Positions 44,138-52,744 are shown, numbered from the stretch's first letter. The stretch: DNA of 64,000 bases from Amycolatopsis sp. WAC 01376 (GCF_003947415.1 NZ_QHKL01000013.1:1-64000), one strand, 5' to 3'. The notes: generated from the letters alone by a model not told the origin. Program-made: numbers and translations.

Positions 44138-45280
44138 TCAGCAGAATCGCTTGACGTCCATGAACGAGAAGTCGATCCGCGGTTCGTGGCCGGTGGCCAG
44201 ATCCGCGAGCAGTTCGCCGATCCCGGTGGCGTGTTTGAACCCGTGCGCGTTGTCGCCGCCCGCGACGATCACGTTCGGCGCTTCGGGCAGCGAGCCGAGC
44301 ACGAACTGCCCGTCCGGGGTGAGCGTCAGCATGCACACCGCCACCCGTGAGGGTTCCGGACGCAGACCGGGCAGATGACCGGCGAGCACTTCGCGCAACC
44401 CCGTCCAGTCGGCCGGGGTCACCGAACGGTCGGTGTCCAGCGGATCGAACGGGACCGCGGTGGCGCCGAACTGCTCCAGGCCGAGTTTGACGTCGTACGG
44501 CGGATCCGCGCCGCAGCCCCACAGCACCGTGCCGCCGTCGAGTTCCCGCATGAACACGGGGAACTCCGCCAGCCGGAAACGGTCGGCGTCGCCGTCGGGT
44601 TCGAACCAGGTGACCGGCATCCGCACCACTCGGAGCTCCGGCAAGGGGGTCATGGACGGCAGCCACGACCCGGTCGCCACCACCACGCGCCGCGCCAGCC
44701 AGGTCCGTCCCGGACTGTGCACGAGGACGCCGTCGTCGATGGAGTAGATCCCGGTGACCTCGGTCCCGGTCAAGACCTGTGCCCCAGCGGTTTCCGCCGC
44801 GTCGAGCGCGGCCCGGATCGACTCCTCCGGCCGCAGCAGCCCGGCGGACGGCTCCCAGACGCCGATGTCGTCCGCGGCCAGCGCGGTGTGCTGGGGGAAC
44901 CGTTCGGCGAGTTGCGCGCGGCCGAGCGGTTCGACCTCGATGCCGTGTTCGTTCGCGGCGGCCAGCGTTCCGCCCGCCACCGCCGAATCCGGCGCGCCGA
45001 TCAGGAGCCCGCCGTACCGGTGCAGCAACGGTTTCCCGGCCTGGCGCCCGAGCAGGTCCCACAGTTCGCCGGATCTGCGTGCCAACGGCACCAGCCCGGG
45101 GTGTTCCAGACAGGTGATCCGGAACATCCGGCTGCCGCCGTGCGACGCGCCGAGCGAGTGGCCGCGGCCGTGGCGTTCGACGCCGATCGCCCGGACACCC
45201 CGGCTCGCGAGCTGCCACAGGGCCATCGAGCCCCAAGCGCCCAGCCCGACCACGACGACGTCGGCGTCCGGCTCAGGCAT
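44138..45280 (-). CDS. Sarcosine oxidase/NikD-like FAD amine oxidase
   Basis: A 380-aa flavoenzyme of the monomeric sarcosine oxidase family. The FAD-binding GLGAWG is at residues 12-17, and Cys316, in VAVCMLTLTPDG, aligns with the cysteine that binds FAD covalently in MSOX and NikD. HGFKHATG near 346-353 is a family motif. NikD oxidises piperideine-2-carboxylate to picolinate in nikkomycin synthesis; with a DegT aminotransferase and an aryl-acid ligase in the same operon, a similar reaction is attractive here but unproven. It overlaps the monooxygenase gene by 8 bp. Confidence 0.87.
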   Translation of the reverse strand: MPEPDADVVVVGLGAWGSMALWQLASRGVRAIGVERHGRGHSLGASHGGSRMFRITCLEHPGLVPLARRSGELWDLLGRQAGKPLLHRYGGLLIGAPDSAVAGGTLAAANEHGIEVEPLGRAQLAERFPQHTALAADDIGVWEPSAGLLRPEESIRAALDAAETAGAQVLTGTEVTGIYSIDDGVLVHSPGRTWLARRVVVATGSWLPSMTPLPELRVVRMPVTWFEPDGDADRFRLAEFPVFMRELDGGTVLWGCGADPPYDVKLGLEQFGATAVPFDPLDTDRSVTPADWTGLREVLAGHLPGLRPEPSRVAVCMLTLTPDGQFVLGSLPEAPNVIVAGGDNAHGFKHATGIGELLADLATGHEPRIDFSFMDVKRFC

Positions 45281-46334
45281 CGAAGCGGGGGACCACGCCG
45301 GAGGTGAACAGGTCGAGCGCGCGGACGGCGTGCTCGTGCTCGAGATAGCCAGGGTTCAGCTGCACGCTGACCGAAAGGTCGCTGCCGAAGTTCGCCGCGA
45401 TCCAGCCGATCTGCCCGGCGACGTCGTCCGGCGTTCCGGCGAGAACCTTGTTCTCTGCCAAGGACTTCTCGAAGTCGTACGCGCGGACCTTCTCGATGAG
45501 CTTCTCGTAGCCCTGGTACGCGCCCGACGTGGTCGACGCCCACGAGGCGATCGCGCCGCTCATCTGCTCGATGTAGTTGTTCTCGAACTTCTCGCCCCAG
45601 GCCAGCGCGGTCGCCCGGTCCTCGGCGAGATAACAGGTGTACTTGATCTGGATCCGGCCGTCCTCGGGGCGCCGTCCCGAAGCCGCCCACGCGGTGCGGT
45701 AGCCCTCGATCATCTCGGTCAGCGTCTCCTGGCTGACGATCGACGGGACCACCTGGAGGTGGTGGCCGGCGGCGCCCGCCGCGGCGCACGACTCCGGATT
45801 CGAGGCGGAGGCGACGAAGAACGGCGGATACGGCTGCTGCACCGGCCGGGGCAACAGCGTCACCGGGCCGAAGCTGTGGAACTCGCCCTCGATCTTGACG
45901 TCCACTTCGGACAGAAGACGGCGGCAGGCATCGACGCCTTCGTCGAAGCGGCGACGGCTTTCGTCCATCGGGACGCCGAACCAGTCGAACTCGTCCGGCA
46001 GGAAGCCGCGGCCGAATCCGGCGTCCAGCCGTCCGCCGGAAAGGTTGTCCAGCATGGCGAGTTTGCCCGCCAGCTTGAGCGGGTGGAGGAACGCGGGGAT
46101 CACCGCGCCGGTCGTGATCCGGATCCGTTCGGTCCGCGCCGCGATCGCGGCGAGCAGCGTGATCGGGTCGGGACTGTAGCCACCGTAAGGGGATCCGTGG
46201 TGCTCGACGGTCTGGACGTGTTCGAGTCCCGCTCGATCGGCCCGTTCGGACAGATCGATGACTTCGCGGTAGTAGTCACCCGCCGTTTTGCGGTCGGGGG
46301 AGAAGACGGGGAAGAAGTTCAAGCCGAATTTCAC
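45273..46334 (-). CDS. Luciferase-like flavin monooxygenase
   Basis: A 353-aa LLM-class flavin-dependent oxidoreductase (bacterial luciferase fold). VEHHGSPYGGYSPDP near residues 43-57 and RLDAGFGRGF near 102-111 are the family hallmarks. It needs reduced flavin from a separate reductase, none of which is encoded here. In the operon it could hydroxylate the aryl acid or oxidise an acyl-ACP intermediate. Confidence 0.88.
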   Translation of the reverse strand: MKFGLNFFPVFSPDRKTAGDYYREVIDLSERADRAGLEHVQTVEHHGSPYGGYSPDPITLLAAIAARTERIRITTGAVIPAFLHPLKLAGKLAMLDNLSGGRLDAGFGRGFLPDEFDWFGVPMDESRRRFDEGVDACRRLLSEVDVKIEGEFHSFGPVTLLPRPVQQPYPPFFVASASNPESCAAAGAAGHHLQVVPSIVSQETLTEMIEGYRTAWAASGRRPEDGRIQIKYTCYLAEDRATALAWGEKFENNYIEQMSGAIASWASTTSGAYQGYEKLIEKVRAYDFEKSLAENKVLAGTPDDVAGQIGWIAANFGSDLSVSVQLNPGYLEHEHAVRALDLFTSGVVPRFDA

Positions 46335-46364
46335 CAGTACTCCAGCTGTTCGGAAGGGCGCCGG

Positions 46365-46562
46365 TCAGGAAGGCCTTGGTGCGGCGGGTTTTCCGCCGAG
46401 GCCCCAGCGGTGTGCGGGCACCGGGTCCAGTACCACCCACACGTGTTCACGGATGTCTTCGCCGTAGGTCCCGACCACCGCGTCGGTGATCGCGGCGATC
46501 AGTTTCGGCTCGGTCTCTTCGGTGAGGCGGTTTTCCAGGATCTGGACATGGATGTAGGGCAT
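46365..46562 (-). CDS. 4-oxalocrotonate tautomerase family protein
   Basis: A 65-aa small tautomerase with Pro directly after the initiator Met (MPYIHVQI), the catalytic amino-terminal proline of the family. Residues 20-45 carry the helix and strand pattern LIAAITDAVVGTYG. In pathways such a protein can isomerise imine/enamine or keto/enol forms; a cyclic imine would fit the picolinate-type hypothesis. It lies 30 bp upstream of the monooxygenase gene and 37 bp after the aminotransferase gene. Confidence 0.85.
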   Translation of the reverse strand: MPYIHVQILENRLTEETEPKLIAAITDAVVGTYGEDIREHVWVVLDPVPAHRWGLGGKPAAPRPS

Positions 46563-46599
46563 GACGGAACTCGCTCCGATCTTTTCGGGCGGGATCAGG

Positions 46600-47865
46600 T
46601 CAGCTGTGGCTGAGTACGGCTCGCCTGCCGAAGACCTCGTTGAGGCTGCTTCGGAGCGCGGAGCACAGGAGCGCGACCTGGGTGTCGGTCAGATTGGGGT
46701 GACACGGGAGGTTCATGTGCTCGGAGAACCAGAGCCGTTCCGCTGTCGGGCATTCTCCGGGGCCATGCCCGCGGGACTGCCATTCCGGCGTGAGGTGCAA
46801 GGGGAAGTACCGCAATTGGATCTCGACGCCGCGGCGATCGAGCGCGCGTACGAGCGCGTGGCGGACGTCATCGCCTTCGGTGACGAAGAATGTGTAGAGG
46901 TGGTACGAATGTTCGTCGCCCGGATCGACGAGCGGCAGCCGGATCTGCGGGTATCCGCCGAGCACCGCGTCGAGTTTGGCCGCGATCTCGCGCCGCCTTC
47001 GCACCAGTGACGGCAGCTTCCGCAGCTGTACGGTGCCGACGGCGCAGGCGACTTCGGAAAGCGTCGCGTTCGTTCCCGCGCCGTGGATCCCGGCGACCGA
47101 TTCCCGGTACACCGCTTCGGAGAATTTCATCCATGGCAGGGTTTCCGGCGGGGAACCGAGGATCCCGCTGACCGGGCCGGCGACCATGTCGACCTCGTTC
47201 GACCGGATCCGGTCCACCCGGACGGCCCAGTCGTCGCGGTCGAAGGTGATCATTCCGCCCTCACCGAGGGTGGTGATGTTCTTGGAGGAATGGAAACTGA
47301 ACGTGCCGATGTCGCCGAGGGAGCCGGGCCGCCGTCCGCGATAGGCCGATCCGAGCGCGTGCGCGCAGTCTTCGAGCACCAGTACGTCGTGCCGGGCCGC
47401 GATCGCGCAGATCTTCGCCATGTCGGCCGGATTACCGCCGTAGTGCACCAGGATGATCGCCCTGGTCCGCGGGGTGATCAGCGCCTCGAGCCTGCGGGGA
47501 TCGAGGTTGAGCGTTTCGGGATCGATGTCACAGAACCGGACGATCGCCGGTGAATCCAGCAGTGGCTGGATCGACGCCTGGAACGTCTGGGTGGTCGCGA
47601 TCACCTCGTCGCCTGGCCGCAGGTCGAGCAGCCGGATGGCGATCTCCAGCGCGACCGTGCCGCTGGTCACCGACAACGCGTAACGAGAGCCGGTGTAGGC
47701 GGCGAACTGGGCTTCGAACCGGTCTCGCCAGGGCCCCGCCGTCAACGCGAGGTCGTTCTGCAGAACCGTTCTGAGTACTGCGAAATCTTCTTCGTCGACA
47801 ACGGATCCCCGTCGTGCGGACGGAATCTGATATCGGGGCTTGGTACTTTCGGCGGCCTCGTTCAC
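46600..47865 (-). CDS. DegT/DnrJ/EryC1/StrS family aminotransferase
   Basis: A 421-aa PLP enzyme with the lysine in FSFHSSKN (Lys195 from the GTG at 47865), the EDCAHALGS motif (Asp166) and TSGTVALEIA (68-77). The family mostly aminates sugars, but relatives act on amino and keto acids. As first gene of the operon it may start the pathway, for example as a lysine 2-aminotransferase, in line with the NikD-like oxidase; a sugar role is less likely because no sugar nucleotide or glycosyltransferase gene is present. GTG 47865 has GGGGG 5 nt upstream; GTG 47871 and an upstream ATG at 48000 are alternatives. Confidence 0.85.
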   Translation of the reverse strand: MNEAAESTKPRYQIPSARRGSVVDEEDFAVLRTVLQNDLALTAGPWRDRFEAQFAAYTGSRYALSVTSGTVALEIAIRLLDLRPGDEVIATTQTFQASIQPLLDSPAIVRFCDIDPETLNLDPRRLEALITPRTRAIILVHYGGNPADMAKICAIAARHDVLVLEDCAHALGSAYRGRRPGSLGDIGTFSFHSSKNITTLGEGGMITFDRDDWAVRVDRIRSNEVDMVAGPVSGILGSPPETLPWMKFSEAVYRESVAGIHGAGTNATLSEVACAVGTVQLRKLPSLVRRRREIAAKLDAVLGGYPQIRLPLVDPGDEHSYHLYTFFVTEGDDVRHALVRALDRRGVEIQLRYFPLHLTPEWQSRGHGPGECPTAERLWFSEHMNLPCHPNLTDTQVALLCSALRSSLNEVFGRRAVLSHS

Positions 47866-48037
47866 TTGCACCCCCAAGTGCGTGGATGACGAACGTCGAA
47901 AACATGCAGCCGCCGAAGCCCGGAACCCGACCGTCGCTGCATCGGCTCGAACAGTGAGCCTTTCGCAAGGGAAGCACGCCCGATTGCGGGCAGGATTCAA
48001 CCTAACAGCAGACGTATGACTAGCGCAACAACCGATG

Positions 48038-48056
48038 TTTTGGCAGCCTTACCTAA
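48038..48056. promoter_or_regulatory. IdeR/DtxR-like iron box
   Basis: Read on the minus strand the 19-mer is TTAGGTAAGGCTGCCAAAA, which agrees with the IdeR/DtxR consensus TTAGGTTAGGCTAACCTAA at 14 of 19 positions (counted by hand). It lies between the divergent aminotransferase operon and the siderophore-binding lipoprotein gene and could repress either or both when iron is plentiful. Confidence 0.65.
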
Positions 48057-48143
48057 GTAGGTCGCGCCTACCCGTCGCCTCGGTGCCGCGTCGGTGTGAT
48101 CCGGGAAACTTCCGTTCGGTGTCCGACTTCGTGGAGTGCGCAG

Positions 48144-49139
48144 ATGCAGCTGATGGACCTATCCGGCAGGCCTGGCCGCCGTCTCTTCCTGGCGGGTGCG
48201 GCCGGTTTCGTGCTCGCCGGATGTACGCCCGGAAGGGCGGGGGACACCGCCCCAACGGGCGGGTTTTCGGTGACGCTGGACGGAAAACTCGGTCCCACGG
48301 TGCTGGATCGCTTGCCCTCCAGGGTGATCGCTCTCGGTTTCGGGCAGGACGCCGACGCCGCCGTGGCTCTCGGCGTCATCCCGGTGGCCATGCAGGAGGG
48401 AACGTCGACGCCGGACCGGATCCAGCCGTGGATCGCGCCGCTGCTCGGGCCTGCCCGTCCCGAACTGGTGCGAACGGGGCCGGACCGCCCACTGGAACAC
48501 TTCGCCGCCCTGCGGCCGGACCTGTTCCTCGCCGCCGGCGACTACTACCTCGAAACCGGTTACCGGCGGCTCGCCGAGATCGCGCCCGTGCTCGGCTACG
48601 TCGCCGGTCCGAACCTCGATCCGTGGCAGGAGACCACCCGGCGGATCGGCCGGGCGCTCGGCAAGGACTCCGCGGCGGAACAGCTGATCAGCGGCACGCT
48701 GGGCAAGATCGCGGCGGCGAGGGACACCGCGGGACTCGAGGGGAGGACGTTCAGCTGTAGCTCCGTGAGCGGCGGGGGACAGGTGTACACCAAGAACACA
48801 CCCGAGGACGTGCTGGCGGTTTCGTTGGCGCAGTTCGGTTTGCGCCTGTCGGAGACGGTCACCCAGTTGCGCTCCACGACGACGAAGGGCGTCGCGGCGG
48901 TCGGCCCGGAGCGGCTCGACCTGCTCGACGCGGACATCATGCTGGTCAGTTACGAATCGGCCCAGCAGCGGCAGACATTCGAAGCCGAGCCGCTTTTCGC
49001 GCGGCTCCCCGCCGTACGCCGGGGTTCCTATTTCGCGATCGATAAGGCCGAAGCGCAGGCGCTGGCGTTCCCGTCCGCGCTCGCCCTCGCGTACACCGCC
49101 GAGCGGATCGTGCCGCGGCTCGCCGCGGCGGCACGATGA
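48144..49139 (+). CDS. Iron-siderophore ABC transporter binding lipoprotein
   Basis: A 331-aa substrate-binding protein of the FecB/FepB type. The signal peptide ends in a lipobox (LAGCTPG; Cys about 31), preceded by RR, so it may use the Tat route. The periplasmic-binding fold follows, with PSRVIALGFGQDADAAVALGV near the start. The ATG at 48144 is chosen for GGAG 7 nt upstream. An IdeR-like box lies 88 bp upstream. No ABC permease or ATPase is nearby, so it would use transport proteins encoded elsewhere. It suggests the cluster's product, or its iron complex, is taken up again. Confidence 0.9.
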   Translation: MQLMDLSGRPGRRLFLAGAAGFVLAGCTPGRAGDTAPTGGFSVTLDGKLGPTVLDRLPSRVIALGFGQDADAAVALGVIPVAMQEGTSTPDRIQPWIAPLLGPARPELVRTGPDRPLEHFAALRPDLFLAAGDYYLETGYRRLAEIAPVLGYVAGPNLDPWQETTRRIGRALGKDSAAEQLISGTLGKIAAARDTAGLEGRTFSCSSVSGGGQVYTKNTPEDVLAVSLAQFGLRLSETVTQLRSTTTKGVAAVGPERLDLLDADIMLVSYESAQQRQTFEAEPLFARLPAVRRGSYFAIDKAEAQALAFPSALALAYTAERIVPRLAAAAR

Positions 49140-49147
49140 CGCGCGGT

Positions 49148-50812
49148 TCACGACCCCACCTGTCCGACGACGACGTCGTGCCGCACCGGCGTGTCGTCGG
49201 CCATGATCCGGCCGATCGACGGCTGATGGCTGGGCGCGGTACAGATGACCAGATGCGGGCCCGGAGCCGTCGGCGCCGCGTGATACCAGCCGGTCTCGTC
49301 GGTGACGGTGCGGACGACGCGGCCACCGTCCGGATTCACCAGCAGCGCCACCGCGCCGGGCACCGGGTCGCCGTCGAGTCCCCGGACCCGGCCGGTGGCG
49401 GCCGCGAGCCGTTCCGCGGTTCGCGGCGGCAGGACGAGCATGCCGGCCACCGCCGCGGCCGCCACACAGCCCGCCGAAACGGCGAACGCGAAGGCGTACC
49501 CGTGCGCGAGTCCTTCCTGCATCGAAGACCCGCTCGCGGCGGCCGCGGCGATCGTGGTCAGCACGGCCAAACCGATCGCGCCACTGGTCTGCCGCACGGT
49601 GTTGAGCACGGCGGCGGCCACCCCGCCCGAGGTGGCGGGCACGCCGCTGGTCGCCGCCACCGTCAACGGGGTGAACGCCGACGCGGTCCCGAAACCGAAC
49701 ACCACACTCGGCAGCACGATCATCGCCACGGACGAACCGCCGGTGCCGAGTGAGGCCGCCACCCCGGCGAGACCGGCCGCCCCGAGGACGCAGCCCAGCG
49801 CCGCCGCGCGACGGGCACCGAGCCGGATGGTGAGCGGACCGGCGGCCTTGGCGCCAGCGAACATCGCCAGGCCGGCCGGCAGGAAACCGAGCCCGGCGGC
49901 GAGCGGACCGGCGCCGTGCACGTACTGCAGGACGAACGAGATCAGCACCGGAGCACCGAAGAAACCCAGGCCCAGCAGGAACATCACCAGATTCGCGCCG
50001 CGGACCGCCCGATGCCGGAACAAGCTCAACGGCACCAGCGGGGCCGCCGCCCAGCGCCCCTGGTGCAGCAGGAACAGCCCGCACAGCACGATTCCCGCGA
50101 TCAGCGGACCGGAGACCTCCGGTGCGCTCCAGCCCACGGTCTCCGACTCCATCACCGCGTACACGACGCCGGTCAGCCCGGCCGTCGCCAGGACGGCGCC
50201 GACGACGTCCAGCCGGTACGCCGATCCGGACCGGGAACCGCCGGGCAGCAGGGCCAAAGTGCCGGCGACCGCGACTAAGCCCAAGGGCACGTTGACGAAG
50301 AACACCCAACGCCAGCCCGCGAACTCGGTCAGGAGGCCGCCGGTCAGCGGACCGGACGCGGCGCCGACGGCACCGATCGCGCTCCACGTGCTCAGCGCGC
50401 GGGCACGCCTCGGCCCCGCCGGGAAGGTGTCGGTCAGCAGGGACAACGTCGCGGGCATCAGCAGCGCGCCGCCGACGCCCTGCCCGGCGCGCGCGGCCAG
50501 CAGGAGCGCCGGATCCGCGGCCAGCCCGGCGAGAAGGCTCGCCCCCGCGAACAGGCCCATCCCGGCCAGCAGCACCCGGCGCCGTCCGAAGACGTCCGCG
50601 CATCGGCCGCCGAGCAGCAGGCAGCCCGCGAACGCGAGCGTGTACGCGTTGACCACCCACGGCAGCGTCGCGGCGGAGAAGCCGAGATCGGCGCGGATCC
50701 TTGGCAGGGCGACCGAGACGATCGTGGCGTCCAGCACCACCACGAACGACCCGAGACAGGCCAGCGCGAGCACCAGGTGGTCGCGGCGGCGGGCGGGAGA
50801 AGACGTGCTCAT
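49148..50812 (-). CDS. MFS exporter (DHA2) with C-terminal soluble domain
   Basis: A 554-aa transporter of the 14-helix EmrB/QacA (DHA2) group, with GxxxGPxxGG-like motif C (GAASGPLTGGLL). After the last helix (about residue 465) a soluble tail of about 75 residues resembles a carboxypeptidase-regulatory-like beta-sandwich (GDPVPGAVALLVNPDGG...TDETGWYH). Such tails are unusual on MFS proteins. Export of the cluster product is likely. Its ATG overlaps the stop of the AtzG-like gene by 4 bp, so it is co-translated with the amidase pair. Confidence 0.87.
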   Translation of the reverse strand: MSTSSPARRRDHLVLALACLGSFVVVLDATIVSVALPRIRADLGFSAATLPWVVNAYTLAFAGCLLLGGRCADVFGRRRVLLAGMGLFAGASLLAGLAADPALLLAARAGQGVGGALLMPATLSLLTDTFPAGPRRARALSTWSAIGAVGAASGPLTGGLLTEFAGWRWVFFVNVPLGLVAVAGTLALLPGGSRSGSAYRLDVVGAVLATAGLTGVVYAVMESETVGWSAPEVSGPLIAGIVLCGLFLLHQGRWAAAPLVPLSLFRHRAVRGANLVMFLLGLGFFGAPVLISFVLQYVHGAGPLAAGLGFLPAGLAMFAGAKAAGPLTIRLGARRAAALGCVLGAAGLAGVAASLGTGGSSVAMIVLPSVVFGFGTASAFTPLTVAATSGVPATSGGVAAAVLNTVRQTSGAIGLAVLTTIAAAAASGSSMQEGLAHGYAFAFAVSAGCVAAAAVAGMLVLPPRTAERLAAATGRVRGLDGDPVPGAVALLVNPDGGRVVRTVTDETGWYHAAPTAPGPHLVICTAPSHQPSIGRIMADDTPVRHDVVVGQVGS

Positions 50813-51015
50813 GAAACCTTTCCTGTTCCTACTGCTTCTTCATCACCCGTCCGGAAGCCGAGGACGGGCAGCGCGTGACGAGCCGCGGGGAGGTCGTACA
50901 GCGCGTCGATCGCCGCTCGCTGCCAGGAATAGCGCGCGGCCAGCCCGGCGATCTCGGGTTCGGTGGCGGGCAGGGTCGCGGCCGCGAGCAGTACGCGGAT
51001 CTCCGGTTCGCTCAT
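50809..51015 (-). CDS. AtzG-like amidase partner (DUF4089)
   Basis: A 68-aa protein that matches the small DUF4089/AtzG type: an all-helical partner that binds and stabilises AtzE-like amidases. It lies directly between the amidase gene (4-bp overlap) and the exporter gene (4-bp overlap). Visible landmarks are MSEPEIRVLL at the start and YSWQRAAIDALYDL in the middle. The gene is easily missed because a longer false frame covers it. Confidence 0.75.
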   Translation of the reverse strand: MSEPEIRVLLAAATLPATEPEIAGLAARYSWQRAAIDALYDLPAARHALPVLGFRTGDEEAVGTGKVS

Positions 51016-52331
51016 GACGGCTCCGGCGGGGTCCGCAGATGCCAGCCGGTGGCCGACTGGAACGCGTCGCCTGCCTCCAGCAGTTCCGTTTCGCCGCGCA
51101 CCGGCCCGGCCAACTGCAGCGAAAGCGGCAGCCCGTCGGCGGTGAACCCCATGGGCAGCGCCAAAACGGGATTGGCGAGCCCGTTCCAGTACGGCGTGTG
51201 GATGACGCCGAAGAGTTCTTCGTTCTCCGGTAGCCCGGCGGGGGAGAGCAGCGACTCGAACCGGGGCGCGCCGACGGACGCCGTCGGGCAGGCGACGAGG
51301 TCCACTTCGGTGAAGAGTCCGTCGACCGCCCGCTGCGCGACCCGCCGCACGCGCTGGGCCTGGACGTAGTCGGCGCCGGTGACGAGCGCGCCGGTGGCCA
51401 GGAGTCCGCGTGTCCCGCGGCTGAAGTCGAGCCACCGATGGCACAGCTCCGCGCGGTGGTGGGCCAGCGCTTCACTGGCGACGGTCACCTGAACGGCCGT
51501 CACCAGTTCCGCCGGATACGGCAGCGTGATCCGGCTCAGCCGCGCGCCGAGTCCGGCCAGCACCGCGAGCGCGTCGGCGAAGACGCCGTCCAACGCGGGA
51601 TCGCGGCCGGGCGGGAAGTGGTGGTCGCGGACGACGCCGATCCGCAGCCCGGTGAGATCGCCGCGGAATTCGGGGCGCCGCACCGGCCCGGTCGCGGAAT
51701 CGGGATCGGCCGGATCCGGCCCGGCGAGCATTTCGAGCACCGCCGCGCAATCCCGTACGGAACGGGCCAGCGGGCCGATCCGGTCGAGGCTGTAGCCCAG
51801 CGGCACACAGCCGGTTCTCGGCACCCGGCCGTATCCGGGCATCAGGCCGGTGACCCCGCAGAACGCCGCGGGCACCCGGATGCTGCCCGCGGTGTCCGAG
51901 CCGATCCCGGCGAGGAACATCCCGGTCGCGACGCCGATTCCGGCGCCGGAACTCGAACCTCCCGCCCAGCGTCCGGTCCGCCACGGATTGCGGGGGATCG
52001 GGAAGGGGTGCTCCTGTTCCGGCATCCCGCAGGCGAACTCCATCGTGGTCGTCTTGCCGGTGAGCACCGCGCCCGCCGCCTTGAGCCGGGTGGCGACCGT
52101 CGCGTCCGTTCCCGCCAGCCAGCCGCGGTCGTGCACGAGGCTCTGCGCCGTCGTCGCGGCTTCGGCGGTGGCGATGATGTCCTTGACGCCGATCGGGATC
52201 CCGTGCAGTGGCCCGCGGTCCAGTCCGGCGGCGAGTTCGGCGTCCGCCCGTCTCGCCGCCGCGAACGCGGTCTCGTCGAGGCGGGTCAAATAGGCGCCGT
52301 AGACCGCGTCACCGCGATCCGCGGCGGCCAT
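51012..52331 (-). CDS. AtzE-type amidase (amidase signature family)
   Basis: An amidase signature enzyme, 439 aa from the first canonical start. The Ser-cisSer-Lys triad is visible: Lys in PIGVKDI, and the serine loop GGSSSGAG and GSDTAGSIR. The coding sequence clearly continues upstream of 52331: the same frame adds residues such as LTATAAALRDGTLTSIGLTEAA, which match the usual amidase N-terminus. No ATG, GTG or TTG is in that stretch; an ATC at 52427 has GGAGG 5 nt upstream and may be the true start. With the AtzG-like partner it probably hydrolyses or forms an amide of the cluster product. It is transcribed from the composite promoter at 52449-52492. Confidence 0.87.
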   Translation of the reverse strand: MAAADRGDAVYGAYLTRLDETAFAAARRADAELAAGLDRGPLHGIPIGVKDIIATAEAATTAQSLVHDRGWLAGTDATVATRLKAAGAVLTGKTTTMEFACGMPEQEHPFPIPRNPWRTGRWAGGSSSGAGIGVATGMFLAGIGSDTAGSIRVPAAFCGVTGLMPGYGRVPRTGCVPLGYSLDRIGPLARSVRDCAAVLEMLAGPDPADPDSATGPVRRPEFRGDLTGLRIGVVRDHHFPPGRDPALDGVFADALAVLAGLGARLSRITLPYPAELVTAVQVTVASEALAHHRAELCHRWLDFSRGTRGLLATGALVTGADYVQAQRVRRVAQRAVDGLFTEVDLVACPTASVGAPRFESLLSPAGLPENEELFGVIHTPYWNGLANPVLALPMGFTADGLPLSLQLAGPVRGETELLEAGDAFQSATGWHLRTPPEPS

Positions 52332-52448
52332 CGCCGCCTCGGTCAGGCCGATGCTCGTGAGCGTGCCGTCCCGCAGGGCCGCCGCCGTGGCGGTGAGGGT
52401 GCGCGGGCGCAGGGACGTGGTGCCGATGTCCGCCTCCGATCCATCAGG

Positions 52449-52492
52449 TGTGGTTAGCCTAACCTTGGACCCTCAACCCGGGTTGAGGTCAA
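52449..52492 (-). promoter_or_regulatory. Composite MerR/IdeR promoter of the amidase operon
   Basis: Read on the minus strand: -35 TTGACC (52492-52487), a 19-bp spacer containing most of the perfect dyad CCTCAACCCGGGTTGAGG (52471-52488), then -10 CAAGGT (52467-52462). The long spacer with a central dyad is the mark of MerR-activated promoters. The iron box CAAGGTTAGGCTAACCACA (52467-52449; 15 of 19 matches to the IdeR consensus) begins exactly at the -10, so a DtxR/IdeR protein would block it. The same layout recurs at 59838. Confidence 0.8.
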
Positions 52493-52744
52493 CTCGGGCG
52501 AAGCGGACCACCCGTTAGTGCCGCCCATCGGGCAAGCGGATGACTGAACGTCTGATGTTCGACAGAGCAGGTGTTTACTTGCTAGCCTGAACCAGGTTCC
52601 GCGCGCGGCCCTATCCGCGCGGACCACCGGTACGAGCGTTTTTCCGCCACCGGAGAATCCGGATCCGCCGAGGGGGATCCGCACCCGAACACCACGCCGC
52701 GCTGATCGTCGCGCTGCTCGAGTGGCGCCTGGGGAAGGACTCGC
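52493..52744 (+). other. Non-coding region before the PLP enzyme gene
   Basis: Together with the composite promoter this is a gap of about 320-410 bp. No ORF with convincing codon use is present. A possible plus-strand promoter is TTCGAC near 52560 with TAGCCT 19 bp further on, but it is weak. The segment TTGCTAGCCTGAACC resembles half an iron box with one extra base. A GC-rich inverted motif (GGATCC...GGGGGATCCG) lies near 52670. The ATG at 52745 has AAGGA 7 nt upstream. Confidence 0.3.

Noticed and set aside
44138-46334. Simple amino acid catabolism (sarcosine degradation) for the FAD oxidase
   Set aside because: The heterotetramer and folate genes of sarcosine catabolism are missing, and the gene is embedded and overlapping within a KS/ACP/ligase operon.
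52555-52590. Second iron box before the PLP enzyme gene
   Set aside because: TTGCTAGCCTGAACC matches only half the consensus and needs an inserted base; too weak to list as a site.
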